DNA of 64,000 nucleotides from assembly GCF_046480435.1 (NCBI RefSeq), contig NZ_PKGC01000001.1. One strand, written 5' to 3'. The translations under genes and the position numbers were made by a program. The notes beneath the pieces were generated by a model, which made no database searches, was not told where the DNA came from, and saw nothing but the letters and a program-made list of their open reading frames with translations. The DNA is from Limnospira platensis (GTDB lineage Bacteria > Cyanobacteriota > Cyanobacteriia > Cyanobacteriales > Microcoleaceae). Shown one piece after another: positions 43,579 through 53,480 of the stretch; the first letter of the stretch is position 1, and the number at the start of each line of letters is the position of its first letter.

Positions 43579-46185
43579 ATGACAGTTTCCCACGCAGGTA
43601 GCATTCTGGCTACATTGACTCAAGTTAATCGCATGGGCTTGTTGGCAGATCGTGTGAAAAATCTGCCAATGGGAGAGTTTATTTGTATTCTCGATTTCAT
43701 TACCGCAGAATTTCAACAATTTCTCCGAGCTATCGAACTGATTAACAATGAAGCGATCGAAACCCTCCTCGAACAGCTTCTCGATGCCTTTACTCTCAAA
43801 ATCGGACAAATCCTAGAAGCCGATCGCACTACCATTTTTTTAATTAATCGCAACAAGGGTCAGCTTTGGTACAAAACCTCTCCCGAAACCAACTCTACTG
43901 ACGGCGAGGGTAACTCCGACGCTAAACATACCGAGGAAATTCGCCTACCCATGGATGTGGGTATTCTCGGCCATGTCGCCTGTACCGGAGAAGCCCTCAA
44001 TATCACCGATGCTCAAACCCATGAACTATTCGACCCCGCTATTGACCAACCTCATGGGTACGAAGCGCGTAGCATTCTCTGTATGCCTATTTTTAGCACC
44101 CAAAATCCTCAAGAAGCGGTGGCGGTGGTGCGACTCCTCAATAAAGCAGGCGATCGCCCTTTTACCGAGGAAGACGAACAGCAATTTCGCTCCTTTGCTG
44201 ATTCTATTGGTATTATCCTCGAAAGCTGCCAATCGTTTTTTGTCGCCGCCCGTAACCAGCGAGGTGTAGCAGCCCTCCTCAAAGCTACCACTACCCTCGG
44301 TCAGAGTTTAGATCTCGAAACTACTTTATTATCCGTAATGGAACAGGCCAGAGACCTAATGCAAGCCGATCGCAGTACCATTTTCCTACTCAAAAAAGAA
44401 ACCGAGGAACTCTGGACTAAAGTGGCTAAGGCTGATGGTAAAACCATGATGGAAATTCGCATTCCGGCTAATAAGGGAATTGCGGGTTATGTGGCTTCCA
44501 CAGGTCAAGTGCTAAATATTACCAATGCTTATGCAGACCCTCGCTTTGACCCGACCACCGATCGCAAAACTGGCTATCGCACTCGTAATATTCTCTGTAT
44601 GCCAGTTTACAACGCTAAAGGTGAGCTGATCGGTGTCACTCAGTTAATCAATAAACATAAAGGCAGTTTCACTGATTCCGATGAGGAATTTCTGCGGGCT
44701 TTTAATGCTCAGGCGGGTATTGCTTTACAAAATGCCCAACTTTTTGAAAATGTCATGGTGGAGAAACAGTATCAAAAAGATATTCTCCAAAGTCTCTCAG
44801 ATGTGGTTATTTCTACGGATTTACAAGGTCGCATTGTTACCATTAATGATGCTGCTTTGGAATTGCTCGGCTGTCCCCGTCACCGTCCCCGCCATCGACA
44901 AATTCGCGAATATTGGGAAGAGCAACTTAGCGGACAATATATCTGGGATGTTCTTCCTATTGAAAATTTGCAATTGCGTCTTGAGGATAGTCTCAAATTT
45001 GCCGCCCGCCATTTTGTCCCGGAACAAAGTTTAACTGTGGGATTAGTGGAAATGATAGTTAGGGAATTTGGAGATAAAACACCCATTCCTATTTTGGTGG
45101 TTCCTGATGCGAAAAAACCAGATATTTATCATGTTTGGGGTCAAGAATATAGGCTTTTAGACGGCAATGCTTTGGCTGATAATCAGGCGATCGCTTCCGA
45201 AATTCGACAGCTAGAACGTAGCATTAATTTAACTGTTAATCCTTTGACTAACCCAGAAGGTGGTGTCCGGGGTGGTTTGGTGGTTTTGGAAGATATTAGC
45301 CGCGAAAAACGTATGAAAACTACCATGTATCGCTATATGACTCCTGGGGTGGCTGAACGGGTTATGGCTTTGGGAGAAGATGCTTTGATGATTGGGGAAA
45401 GGAAAGAAGTAACTATTCTATTTTCTGATATTCGTGGCTATACCACCTTGACTGAAAATTTGGAAGCCTCTGATGTCGTGGCGTTGCTAAATCAATATTT
45501 TGAAACTATGGTGGAAGCCGTTTTTTCCCATGAAGGAACTTTGGATAAGTTTATCGGAGATGCACTTATGGCGGTGTTTGGTGCGCCTCTTCCTCTCAGA
45601 GATAATCATGCTTGGATGGCGGTTAAGTCCGCTTTGGATATGCGAAAACGGTTGAAAGATTTTAATGAGTCTCGACCTAATGAACCTCAAATTAAAATTG
45701 GTATTGGTATGAGTTCGGGAGAAGTAGTATCGGGAAATATTGGCTCTCAAAAACGGATGGATTATACTGTGATTGGCGATGGGGTTAATTTGAGTTCCCG
45801 CTTGGAACAGCTTACTAAATTGTATGGCTGTGATATTATTTTAAGTGAAATGACTTATAATTTGTGTGGCGATCGCATTTGGGTTAGGGAGTTGGATAAA
45901 GTCCGGGTTAAAGGTAAAAATAATGCCGTTAATATTTATGAGTTGATTGGCTCAAAAAATCAGGCTTTAGATGATGAATGGGTCGAGTTTTTGGGATATT
46001 ATAATCTGGGACGACAGGCTTATTTAGCCAGGGATTTTGCCTTAGCTATTCAGCATTTTGAAGTGGCTAAAAAAATGCGATCGGATGATAGAGCCGTCGA
46101 AATTCATATCGGTCGCGCCCACAATTATCTACAAAATACCCCACCCTCCGACTGGGATGGTATCCATACTATGACAACTAAATAA
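43579..46185 (+). CDS. cyaB: GAF-GAF-PAS class III adenylate cyclase
   Basis: The 868-residue product has GAF-A (about 65-210) and GAF-B (about 230-380), each with the NKFDE-like cyclic-nucleotide binding phrase (DRTTIFLINRNKG; DRSTIFLLKKETEE). PAS follows (about 400-560, SLSDVVISTDLQGRIVTIND), then a class III cyclase (VTILFSDIRGYTTLTENLEA, FIGDALMAVFGAP, YTVIGDGVNLSSRLEQ) and a short TPR-like tail. The architecture and size match Anabaena CyaB1/CyaB2, in which the GAF domains bind cAMP. It synthesises cAMP in the cytoplasm. The symbol is by architecture, not by phylogeny. Confidence 0.9.
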   Translation: MTVSHAGSILATLTQVNRMGLLADRVKNLPMGEFICILDFITAEFQQFLRAIELINNEAIETLLEQLLDAFTLKIGQILEADRTTIFLINRNKGQLWYKTSPETNSTDGEGNSDAKHTEEIRLPMDVGILGHVACTGEALNITDAQTHELFDPAIDQPHGYEARSILCMPIFSTQNPQEAVAVVRLLNKAGDRPFTEEDEQQFRSFADSIGIILESCQSFFVAARNQRGVAALLKATTTLGQSLDLETTLLSVMEQARDLMQADRSTIFLLKKETEELWTKVAKADGKTMMEIRIPANKGIAGYVASTGQVLNITNAYADPRFDPTTDRKTGYRTRNILCMPVYNAKGELIGVTQLINKHKGSFTDSDEEFLRAFNAQAGIALQNAQLFENVMVEKQYQKDILQSLSDVVISTDLQGRIVTINDAALELLGCPRHRPRHRQIREYWEEQLSGQYIWDVLPIENLQLRLEDSLKFAARHFVPEQSLTVGLVEMIVREFGDKTPIPILVVPDAKKPDIYHVWGQEYRLLDGNALADNQAIASEIRQLERSINLTVNPLTNPEGGVRGGLVVLEDISREKRMKTTMYRYMTPGVAERVMALGEDALMIGERKEVTILFSDIRGYTTLTENLEASDVVALLNQYFETMVEAVFSHEGTLDKFIGDALMAVFGAPLPLRDNHAWMAVKSALDMRKRLKDFNESRPNEPQIKIGIGMSSGEVVSGNIGSQKRMDYTVIGDGVNLSSRLEQLTKLYGCDIILSEMTYNLCGDRIWVRELDKVRVKGKNNAVNIYELIGSKNQALDDEWVEFLGYYNLGRQAYLARDFALAIQHFEVAKKMRSDDRAVEIHIGRAHNYLQNTPPSDWDGIHTMTTK

Positions 46186-46194
46186 TTGATAATT

Positions 46195-46313
46195 GATAAT
46201 TGATTACTAGGTGGCGTGGGGCGGGTTTAGTAATCTTATTTGTTGTCAATTTCATTGACCGTGGAACCCGCCCCTACCGGATAATCGATAATTGATGACT
46301 AGGTGGCTTGGGG
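46195..46313. repeat. Direct/inverted repeat unit downstream of the cyclase
   Basis: Direct repeats GATAATTGATTACTAGGTGG (from 46195) and GATAATTGATGACTAGGTGG (from 46287) flank an inverted repeat GGGGCGGGTT (46218-46227) / AACCCGCCCC (46265-46274). A related GGGGCGGGTT segment occurs after argG. This looks like a small interspersed element; it could also act as a transcript 3' end. Confidence 0.6.
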
Positions 46314-46372
46314 AATGTCGCAATTTGGATAGTTAATGGGAGGTTAAAATTTAGTTAATTCTTTAGGAAAGA

Positions 46373-46388
46373 TGTATCATCGGATACA
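46373..46388. promoter_or_regulatory. Inverted repeat and -10-like box upstream of adhE
   Basis: TGTATC-ATCG-GATACA (46373-46388) is a perfect 6-bp inverted repeat and is followed by TATAAT at 46398-46403. It lies about 170 bases before the adhE start, so the message would have a long leader. No matching -35 box is obvious. Confidence 0.35.
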
Positions 46389-46574
46389 CCATTTTACTAT
46401 AATCAAGGGTAGAGGAGTCTCGCAAATTTGATGTTTTAGTAAGTCCTACCTACACAAATCAGGAACAAGCGCTATACTGTCTGGTAGTCAAAATCTTTGA
46501 GCAACTACTGTACTGCATGGGTCAGCCTAAGACCCTGTACATAGTTGGGCAATAGTCCTATCTGAGGTATTTTC

Positions 46575-49241
46575 ATGGTTAACCGAGTGACCAATATCGA
46601 AGAATTAGAGAACTTGATTGCGCGGGTAAAAGCAGCCCAGCAAGAATTCTCTGGCTTCACTCAAGAACAGGTAGACTACATTTTTAAGAAAGCTGCCCTA
46701 GCGGCTAATGCGGCGCGTATACCTCTAGCTAAAATAGCAGTCGAAGAAACAGGTATGGGGGTGGTTGAGGATAAAGTGATTAAAAATCACTTCGCCTCAG
46801 AAATCATCTACAACAAGTATAAAAACACCAAAACCTGTGGTGTTATTGAATCCGATAAATCCTTCGGATTCCAAAAAATCGCCGAACCTGTGGGCATCTT
46901 AGCAGGTATTGTCCCCACTACTAATCCCACCTCTACAGCTATTTTTAAGGCCTTAATTGCCCTAAAAACTCGCAATGGGATTATATTTTCACCCCACCCC
47001 CGCGCCCAAAAATGTACTAATGAGGCGGCGCGTATTATTCTGGAAGCAGCCGTTGAAGCCGGTGCGCCGGAAGATATTATTGGTTGGATTGATGAACCAA
47101 CAGTTCCCCTATCTCAAGCCTTGATGCAGCATCAGGATATTAAACTGATACTCGCTACAGGGGGTCCGGGAATGGTGCGGGCTGCTTACTCTTCCGGGCG
47201 GCCCTCTTTAGGTGTTGGAGCGGGGAATACTCCGGCTTTAATTGATGATTCTGCTCATATTAAAATGGCGGTATCTTCGATTATCCTGAGTAAGACTTTT
47301 GACAATGGCATGATTTGTGCTAGTGAACAGTCTGTAATTGTCGTTGATTCTATTTATGACCAGGTGCGGGAGGAATTTCTCAGCCGTGGTGCTTATTTCC
47401 TCACCCCAGAAGAAACCGATCGCATGGCTAACGTCATTTTTGTAGACGGTCATCTTAACCCCGAAATTGTCGGTCAAACTGTTAATAAATTGGGAGGAAT
47501 GGCTGGGCTAAATCTTCCTGATAATACCCGTGTGATTATCGGGGAACGACCGGAAATTGATGATGATGACCCCTTCGCCCATGAAAAACTATCGCCGGTT
47601 TTGGTTATGTATCGGGCGAAAGATTTTGAGGATGCGGTTCTGAAGGCTGAACGTTTGGTACAGTTGGGAGGTCGTGGTCACACCGCTGCCTTGTATACTT
47701 CCCCTAATAATACTGCTCATATTAACGCCTTTGAGGGTAAGGTACAAACGGCGCGGGTGTTAATTAATACCCCTTCATCTCAAGGGGCGATCGGAGATTT
47801 GTATAATTTCCGTCTTGACCCTTCTTTAACTCTGGGTTGTGGAACTTGGGGCGGTAATTCCATTAGTGAAAACGTCGAACCTACTCACCTGTTAAATATT
47901 AAAACCGTCGCCGAACGACGGGAAAATATGCTGTGGTTCCGAGTCCCTCCCAAAATCTATTTCAAGTATGGTTCCCTACCCGTCGCTTTGCGAGAGTTGG
48001 CAGGTAAAAAACGGGCTTTTATTGTCACTGATAAGCCTTTGTTTAACTTAGGAATTACCGCATCTCTTGAGGAAGTCCTCGAAGAAATCGGGGTTAAATA
48101 TGACGTTTTTTATGATGTTGAACCTGACCCGTCTTTGGATACCGTACAACGGGGTTTAACTCTCATGAATACCTTTGAACCCGATGTTATTATTGCCATT
48201 GGTGGTGGATCGCCTATGGATGCGGCTAAGATTATGTGGCTCATGTATGAACATCCAGATATTGAGTTTGAAGGTTTGGCGATGCGATTTATGGATATCC
48301 GTAAACGGGTCTATGATTTGCCGCCGCTGGGGGAAAAAGCACTAATGGTAGCAATTCCTACCACTTCGGGAACTGGTTCGGAAGTGACACCCTTTGCTGT
48401 GGTTACCGATCGCCGCAATAATATTAAGTATCCTTTGGCAGATTATGCCTTGACTCCTAATATTGCGATCGTTGACCCCGAATTGGTGTTAAATATGCCC
48501 AAAAGTTTAACATCTTTTGGCGGTATTGATGCCTTAACTCACGCCTTAGAAGCCTTTGTTTCCGTCTTGGCTTCCGAATACACTAATGGCATGGCTTTAG
48601 AAGCCATTCGGCTGATTTTCAAGTATCTGCCTAGTTCCTATAAAAATGGCGCGAATGACCCGAAAGCACGGGAAAAAATGCACTATGCCTCTACCATGGC
48701 TGGGATGGCTTTTGCTAATGGTTTCTTAGGCATTTGCCATTCCATTGCCCACCAATTAGGCGGGACTTTCCACATTCCCCACGGTTTAGCGAATGCCTTG
48801 ATGATTAGCCATGTAATTCGCTACAATGCCACTGATGCACCCTTCAAACAAGCCACTTTCTCCCAATACAAATATCCTAACACTAAATGGCGTTATGCTC
48901 GGGTGGCCGATTATTTGCATTTGGGAGGGAATACTGATGATGAAAAAATCGATCGCCTAATTTTGGCTATTGAAGAACTCAAGCATCAGGTAGGCATTCC
49001 TAAAGCCATGAAAGAAGTCGTTAAAGAAAGCGAAGCCGAGTTTTTAGCTAAAGTTGATGAAGTCGCCGATCAAGCCTTTGATGATCAGTGTACAGGGGCT
49101 AATCCTCGCTATCCCTTAATTGAGGATCTCAAGCAACTGATTATTGATGCCTATTATGGTCATCCCGTGGTGGCGAGTGAAAATAATGGCAAAACTGTAT
49201 TTCCGACCTTTGGCCCGGAACCAGTCATGATGGGTGAATAG
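46575..49241 (+). CDS. adhE: Bifunctional acetaldehyde-CoA / alcohol dehydrogenase
   Basis: The 888-residue protein has an N-terminal aldehyde dehydrogenase half (residues 1-440: GIVPTTNPTSTAIFKALIAL, active-site Cys in FDNGMICASEQS). The C-terminal iron-dependent alcohol dehydrogenase half (from about 455) shows IIAIGGGSPMDAAKIMW, IPTTSGTGSEVTPFAVV and Fe-binding His in GICHSIAHQLGGTFHIPHG. It makes ethanol from acetyl-CoA with two NADH during dark fermentation, probably as spirosome filaments as known for AdhE. GAGG precedes the ATG by 8 bases. Monocistronic, with a terminator at 49275-49315. Confidence 0.96.
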   Translation: MVNRVTNIEELENLIARVKAAQQEFSGFTQEQVDYIFKKAALAANAARIPLAKIAVEETGMGVVEDKVIKNHFASEIIYNKYKNTKTCGVIESDKSFGFQKIAEPVGILAGIVPTTNPTSTAIFKALIALKTRNGIIFSPHPRAQKCTNEAARIILEAAVEAGAPEDIIGWIDEPTVPLSQALMQHQDIKLILATGGPGMVRAAYSSGRPSLGVGAGNTPALIDDSAHIKMAVSSIILSKTFDNGMICASEQSVIVVDSIYDQVREEFLSRGAYFLTPEETDRMANVIFVDGHLNPEIVGQTVNKLGGMAGLNLPDNTRVIIGERPEIDDDDPFAHEKLSPVLVMYRAKDFEDAVLKAERLVQLGGRGHTAALYTSPNNTAHINAFEGKVQTARVLINTPSSQGAIGDLYNFRLDPSLTLGCGTWGGNSISENVEPTHLLNIKTVAERRENMLWFRVPPKIYFKYGSLPVALRELAGKKRAFIVTDKPLFNLGITASLEEVLEEIGVKYDVFYDVEPDPSLDTVQRGLTLMNTFEPDVIIAIGGGSPMDAAKIMWLMYEHPDIEFEGLAMRFMDIRKRVYDLPPLGEKALMVAIPTTSGTGSEVTPFAVVTDRRNNIKYPLADYALTPNIAIVDPELVLNMPKSLTSFGGIDALTHALEAFVSVLASEYTNGMALEAIRLIFKYLPSSYKNGANDPKAREKMHYASTMAGMAFANGFLGICHSIAHQLGGTFHIPHGLANALMISHVIRYNATDAPFKQATFSQYKYPNTKWRYARVADYLHLGGNTDDEKIDRLILAIEELKHQVGIPKAMKEVVKESEAEFLAKVDEVADQAFDDQCTGANPRYPLIEDLKQLIIDAYYGHPVVASENNGKTVFPTFGPEPVMMGE

Positions 49242-49274
49242 GTTTTCAGTCACCTAATCAATAGAAGTTAATTT

Positions 49275-49315
49275 AAGAGGCGGGTTTCTGACTAGATCAG
49301 ATCCCCTCTTTTTTT
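49275..49315 (+). terminator. Rho-independent terminator of adhE
   Basis: AAGAGG (49275-49280) pairs with CCTCTT (49305-49310), with further inner pairing TCTGA/TCAGA, and is followed by a T run to 49315. It lies 34 bases after the adhE stop. Confidence 0.7.
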
Positions 49316-49434
49316 GATCACATGGGAGACAGCATACCCATAAATATTTTGGTGTCTGACTCATGTATAATCCAAATATTAGATTCTCACTAAGAACCTG
49401 ATGTGAGTAATTATCTGGATGACCATAACAACCC

Positions 49435-50895
49435 ATGACCTATATCACCATCGTCTTGATATTACTGCCAATTTTGGTAGGATTTTGCATTTATCTATTC
49501 CCCAAAATAGATCGCTATTCGGCTATGGCCGTTGTCCTGATGTCTTTTGCTTACGGGTTATGGGTTATTTTGGAACCCCCAAACCTGAATATACAACTAC
49601 TGAATAACTTTGGTGTTCAACTATTCATTGACCAAACCAGTGGCTACTTGATATTGACCAACGCCCTAGTCACCATGGCGGTGATTTTATACTGTTGGTC
49701 GTCCCGGCTTTCTGGGTTGTTTTTTACTCAGATATTAATTGTTCATAGCAGCCTTAACTCCATTTTTCTCTCCCAGGACTTTATCAGTCTATATGTGGCT
49801 TTAGAAGTCTTAGGAATAGGCGTTTTTTTATTAATTGCTTATCCTCGCAGCGATCGCTCTATTTGGGTAGGCTTACGCTATCTATTTGTCAGCAATACCG
49901 CCATGCTATTCTACCTGGTAGGAGTCGCCCTCGTCTACCAAGCCCATCATTCCTTTGCCTTTGCTGGCTTACGGGGTTCCTCCCCAGAGGCTATATCCCT
50001 TATCTTCATGGGTTTATTAGCCAAGGGTGGTATCTTCGTCTCAGGGTTATGGCTACCCATGACCTATGCTGAATCAGAAACCCCTGTTTCCGCCCTTCTC
50101 TCAGGAATTGTCACCAAAGCCGGAGTTTTTCCCTTAGTACGTTTAGCCTTAATTCTACCCGAATTTAGCCCAATTCTCAGCATCTTTGGGGTAGCTGCCG
50201 CCTTGTTAGGTGCAATTTATGCCATTTTTGAACAAGACACCAAACGCACCCTCGCTTTTAGCAGTATTTCCCAATTAGGTTTTATCATTGTCGCCCCCGT
50301 CGCCGGAAGTTTTTATGCCCTCAGTCACGGCTTAGTTAAATCCGCTTTATTCCTCATAGAAGGAAGCCTGCCCAGCCGCAACTTTAAACAACTGCATCAA
50401 CAGCCCATTAATACTTTTCTCTGGCTAATTCTACTCCTGGCTAGTTTGTCTATATCTGGTTTCCCGCTGTTATCTATTTTTTCAGCCAAAGCTCTAGTTT
50501 TTAAAGACTTGTCAACTTGGGAAGATATCGCCCTCAATATTGCCTCAGTCGGAACCGTGATATATTTTGCCAAATTTATCTTTATTCCCCACCAACAATC
50601 CGCCGATTCCGAAAAATTTGACTCTCACAAGTTGGCATTACTTCCCGCTATAGGTATTCTGTTTATTGCCTTAATTTGTGCCAATAGTCTCTATTACGAG
50701 TCCACCTATTCCGTCGAGAAGATTACTAAGGCTTTAGCTACTATTGGGGTGGGTTGGTTAGCCTATTTTCTGATTTTCAAAAATTCCCTAATTAACCTGC
50801 CCAAAACTTGGGAAAAATTAGACCACCTGATGGGGGTCATGACCCTGAGTTTAACCGCTATATTTTGGCTAGTTGTGTGGTTGAAAATCTCCTAA
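49435..50895 (+). CDS. mrpD: Mrp Na+/H+ antiporter subunit D, first copy (NdhD-like)
   Basis: The 486-residue polytopic proton-translocating subunit of the NuoM/NdhD type contains FISLYVALEVLGIGVFLLIA, SLIFMGLLAKGGIFVSGLWL and the broken-helix Lys/Pro segment (ETPVSALLSGIVTKAGVFPL). It is close in sequence and identical in length to the second D subunit at 51365. In cyanobacterial Mrp operons two D-type subunits flank mrpC, one probably standing in for the large MrpA antiporter half. It exchanges Na+ for H+ across the plasma membrane. There is no clear ribosome site before the ATG. Confidence 0.85.
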   Translation: MTYITIVLILLPILVGFCIYLFPKIDRYSAMAVVLMSFAYGLWVILEPPNLNIQLLNNFGVQLFIDQTSGYLILTNALVTMAVILYCWSSRLSGLFFTQILIVHSSLNSIFLSQDFISLYVALEVLGIGVFLLIAYPRSDRSIWVGLRYLFVSNTAMLFYLVGVALVYQAHHSFAFAGLRGSSPEAISLIFMGLLAKGGIFVSGLWLPMTYAESETPVSALLSGIVTKAGVFPLVRLALILPEFSPILSIFGVAAALLGAIYAIFEQDTKRTLAFSSISQLGFIIVAPVAGSFYALSHGLVKSALFLIEGSLPSRNFKQLHQQPINTFLWLILLLASLSISGFPLLSIFSAKALVFKDLSTWEDIALNIASVGTVIYFAKFIFIPHQQSADSEKFDSHKLALLPAIGILFIALICANSLYYESTYSVEKITKALATIGVGWLAYFLIFKNSLINLPKTWEKLDHLMGVMTLSLTAIFWLVVWLKIS

Positions 50896-50969
50896 ATTTT
50901 GGACACAATAAAACACGAGATTTGGGCTAACTAAATTTTGCCAAAATCCCTAAAAAGATGTTTTGTTTT

Positions 50970-51000
50970 TTGCCGAAATCGTGTATGCTTTACATATAAT
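50970..51000 (+). promoter_or_regulatory. Possible internal promoter before mrpC
   Basis: TTGCCG (50970-50975) and TATAAT (50995-51000) with 19-base spacing lie in the 134-base gap between the first mrpD and mrpC, the only sizeable gap in this operon. Confidence 0.3.
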
Positions 51001-51029
51001 TCATCAACTCCTTTAGCTGACAGATAATT

Positions 51030-51368
51030 GTGTTAGAGTCGTTAGTATTCGCCTCCGTGATGTTCGGATTTTTCGGCATCATTCTCAAAAAGAACCTGAT
51101 GATGAAAATTATCTCCATGGATGTGATGAGTACAGGGGTAATCGCCTATTATGTACTCATCGCCTCACGGGATGGCTTTTTTACACCGATTATCGGTAAT
51201 GCCGCAGATAATGGCACTTATGCCGACCCGGTGCCACAGGCGGTGATTTTGACGGCGATCGTAATTGGCTTTTCCGTCCAAGCATTAATGCTGGTTGGTG
51301 TCATAAAGTTAGCCCGCGATAACCCCACCCTAGAAACCGACGAGATCGAAAAGAACAATACCCCATGA
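51030..51368 (+). CDS. mrpC: Mrp Na+/H+ antiporter subunit C (NuoK-like)
   Basis: The 112-residue protein starts at GTG 51030. It has three helices with MFGFFGIILKKNLMMKIISM (membrane-embedded basic segment), DPVPQAVILTAIVIGFSVQA (the conserved DPxPQALVLTAIVI motif of MrpC/MnhC) and a polar tail. Its stop overlaps the next D subunit start (ATGA). Confidence 0.92.
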   Translation: MLESLVFASVMFGFFGIILKKNLMMKIISMDVMSTGVIAYYVLIASRDGFFTPIIGNAADNGTYADPVPQAVILTAIVIGFSVQALMLVGVIKLARDNPTLETDEIEKNNTP

Positions 51369-52825
51369 CCAATATTACGATCGCATTGATAGCATTACCA
51401 ATGTGTATGGGGTTCAGTATCTATTTACTCCCCAAACTCGATCGCTATCTGGCCATTTTCACAGCCCTTTGTTCCCTAGCTTATGGGTTGCAGGTTCTGT
51501 TAAATGATACAGATTTATCAATCCAGCTACTAGATAACTTCGGTGTTCAACTATTAGTTGATCAACAAAGTGGCTACTTTATCTTGACCAACGCCCTAGT
51601 CACCATGGCAGTGGTTTTTTACTGTTGGAACCGGGGTAAATCCGCCTTTTTTTATGCCCAGGCTATCATTTTACATGGCAGTGTTAATGCCACATTTGTT
51701 TGTCAAGATTTTATTAGCATATATGTAGCCCTAGAGGTGTTAGGAATCGCAGTTTTCCTGTTAATTTCCTATCCTCGTAGCGATCGCTCCATTTGGATAG
51801 CCTTACGCTATCTATTTGTCAGCAACACCGCCATGCTATTCTATCTGATTGGGGTCGGTCTTGTCTACCAAGCCGCTCATTCCTTTGCCTTTAGTGGCTT
51901 ACGGGTTTCCCCTCCAGAAGCCATAGCCCTTATCCTAATGGCACTATTAGTCAAAGGTGGCGTGTTTGTCTCTGGGTTATGGCTACCGCTAACCCACTCC
52001 GAATCAGAAACCCCCGTTTCCGCCCTCCTTTCAGGAGTCGTAGTCAAAGCCGGAGTATTTCCCCTAATTCGTTGCGCTCTCATTGTACCAGAGATTGACC
52101 CAGTGCTAAGAATCTTTGGTATTAGCACCGCCATTTTCGGCGTAGTTTATGCTGTTTTTCAAAAAGACACCAAGCTAACCCTAGCTTTTAGCACCATTTC
52201 CCAATTAGGATTTGTCCTCGCCGCCCCCGTAGTTGCTGGGTTTTATGCCCTCACCCACGGCTTGGTTAAATCAGCTTTATTCTTAATAGCTGGAAGCCTA
52301 CCCAGTCGCAGCTTTAAGCAACTACAGTCCCAGCCCATTAATACCTCCGTTTGGATACCATTATTGATAGCTAGTTTATCCGTGTCTGGTTTCCCCTTAC
52401 TGGCAGGTTTTGGGGCGAAAATGGTCACCTTTAAAAATCTGTTATCTTGGCAAGACATCATCCTAAATATAGCCGCCATAGGAACCACAATATACTTTGC
52501 CAAATTCATCTTTATTCCCCATACTCAACTACCAGAAACCCCAGAAACTGAGGCAAAGCAGCGGGGACTATTGCCAGCCATGGTAATTCTCCTGGGGGGG
52601 CTAATTTTGGCTAACTTTTTCTATTATCAATCAGCTTATACTATTGATAATATTGTCAAATCCCTGGTAACTATAGGTAGCGGATGGTTGGCTTATTTTG
52701 TGCTGTTTAAAAACTGGGAAGTTAACCTATCCAGAAACTGGGAAAAGTTGGAACATATTATTGGTGGAATGACTATCATGTTAACAGTGATGTTTTGGTT
52801 TGTTTTTGCGGTGAGTATAGCATGA
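51365..52825 (+). CDS. mrpD: Mrp Na+/H+ antiporter subunit D, second copy
   Basis: The 486-residue NuoM-like subunit parallels the first copy along its whole length (YISLYVALEVLG-type segment FISIYVALEVLGIAVFLLIS, ALLVKGGVFVSGLWLPLTHS, ETPVSALLSGVVVKAGVFPL). The two copies differ throughout, including third-codon positions, so the duplication is old. It overlaps mrpC by 4 bases and mrpE by 4 bases. Confidence 0.9.
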   Translation: MTNITIALIALPMCMGFSIYLLPKLDRYLAIFTALCSLAYGLQVLLNDTDLSIQLLDNFGVQLLVDQQSGYFILTNALVTMAVVFYCWNRGKSAFFYAQAIILHGSVNATFVCQDFISIYVALEVLGIAVFLLISYPRSDRSIWIALRYLFVSNTAMLFYLIGVGLVYQAAHSFAFSGLRVSPPEAIALILMALLVKGGVFVSGLWLPLTHSESETPVSALLSGVVVKAGVFPLIRCALIVPEIDPVLRIFGISTAIFGVVYAVFQKDTKLTLAFSTISQLGFVLAAPVVAGFYALTHGLVKSALFLIAGSLPSRSFKQLQSQPINTSVWIPLLIASLSVSGFPLLAGFGAKMVTFKNLLSWQDIILNIAAIGTTIYFAKFIFIPHTQLPETPETEAKQRGLLPAMVILLGGLILANFFYYQSAYTIDNIVKSLVTIGSGWLAYFVLFKNWEVNLSRNWEKLEHIIGGMTIMLTVMFWFVFAVSIA

Positions 52826-53220
52826 TTAAATATCTATCTCTCAACTTAATTCTGCGATTAGCTATTTGGTTTCTGATTACTGCTGACCTGAGTTTAGCTA
52901 ATATCATTATCGGGGTGAGTGTGTGTTTACTATTACCTGGTCGTCGGCCCTCTAAGGCGGCTTTGAAAGACTGGTTTCGGGCTTTTGGGGAAGTGATTAG
53001 GTCAGTACCTCAAGCCTACATAGAGGCTTTTGAGATTATCTTAAAACCCCATAATTACGAAGATATCACCATGGAAAGAGTTAAACCCCAAAGGACACCT
53101 GGTTTAATTTTTTTAGATATCTTTATCATTACCTTTACCCCCAAAACCATTGTTTTAAAATATCACCAAGAGGGCTGGTATGAAGTCCATTGGGTACGTC
53201 GCAGGAGGCCTGACTCATGA
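52822..53220 (+). CDS. mrpE: Mrp antiporter subunit E
   Basis: The ATG at 52822 overlaps the previous stop (ATGA). The 132-residue MrpE shows a hydrophobic N-terminus (LILRLAIWFLITADLSLANI), then VPQAYIEAFEIILKPHNYED, TPGLIFLDIFIITFTPKTIV, and a basic C-terminus. It overlaps mrpF by 4 bases. Confidence 0.9.
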   Translation: MIKYLSLNLILRLAIWFLITADLSLANIIIGVSVCLLLPGRRPSKAALKDWFRAFGEVIRSVPQAYIEAFEIILKPHNYEDITMERVKPQRTPGLIFLDIFIITFTPKTIVLKYHQEGWYEVHWVRRRRPDS

Positions 53221-53477
53221 ACACCATCTTAATGATGATGCTGGTAGCTTTAATGATTCCTATTTACGAAGCCTGCCAAGATGATAATATTTGGCAAAAG
53301 GTGTTAGCATTTTCTAGTATTGCTAGTAAAACATCCATCATGATTCTAGTTGTCTCGGTCTTAAGAGATGATTGGATGATTGGCGTAGTTGGGGTAATTA
53401 TTCTCAGTGTTGGGAATGCGTCTTTAATGCTATTGGCTCAAATTCTTAGACGCATGAGTGATGTATTAACTAAGTGA
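53217..53477 (+). CDS. mrpF: Mrp antiporter subunit F
   Basis: The 86-residue protein has three helices. The order and size fit MrpF/MnhF, although the usual GP-x-DR motif is not clear (here CQDDNIWQKVLAFSSIASK). The call rests on position between E and G as much as on sequence. Confidence 0.8.
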   Translation: MNTILMMMLVALMIPIYEACQDDNIWQKVLAFSSIASKTSIMILVVSVLRDDWMIGVVGVIILSVGNASLMLLAQILRRMSDVLTK

Positions 53478-53480
53478 ATC

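Noticed and set aside
49435..52825. NDH-1 complex genes (ndhD/ndhE)
   Set aside because: The D and C subunits resemble NdhD/NdhE, but the following E, F, G and B subunits identify an Mrp antiporter.
49435..52825. Assembly duplication of mrpD
   Set aside because: The two copies differ throughout in sequence and flank mrpC, so they are ancient paralogues.
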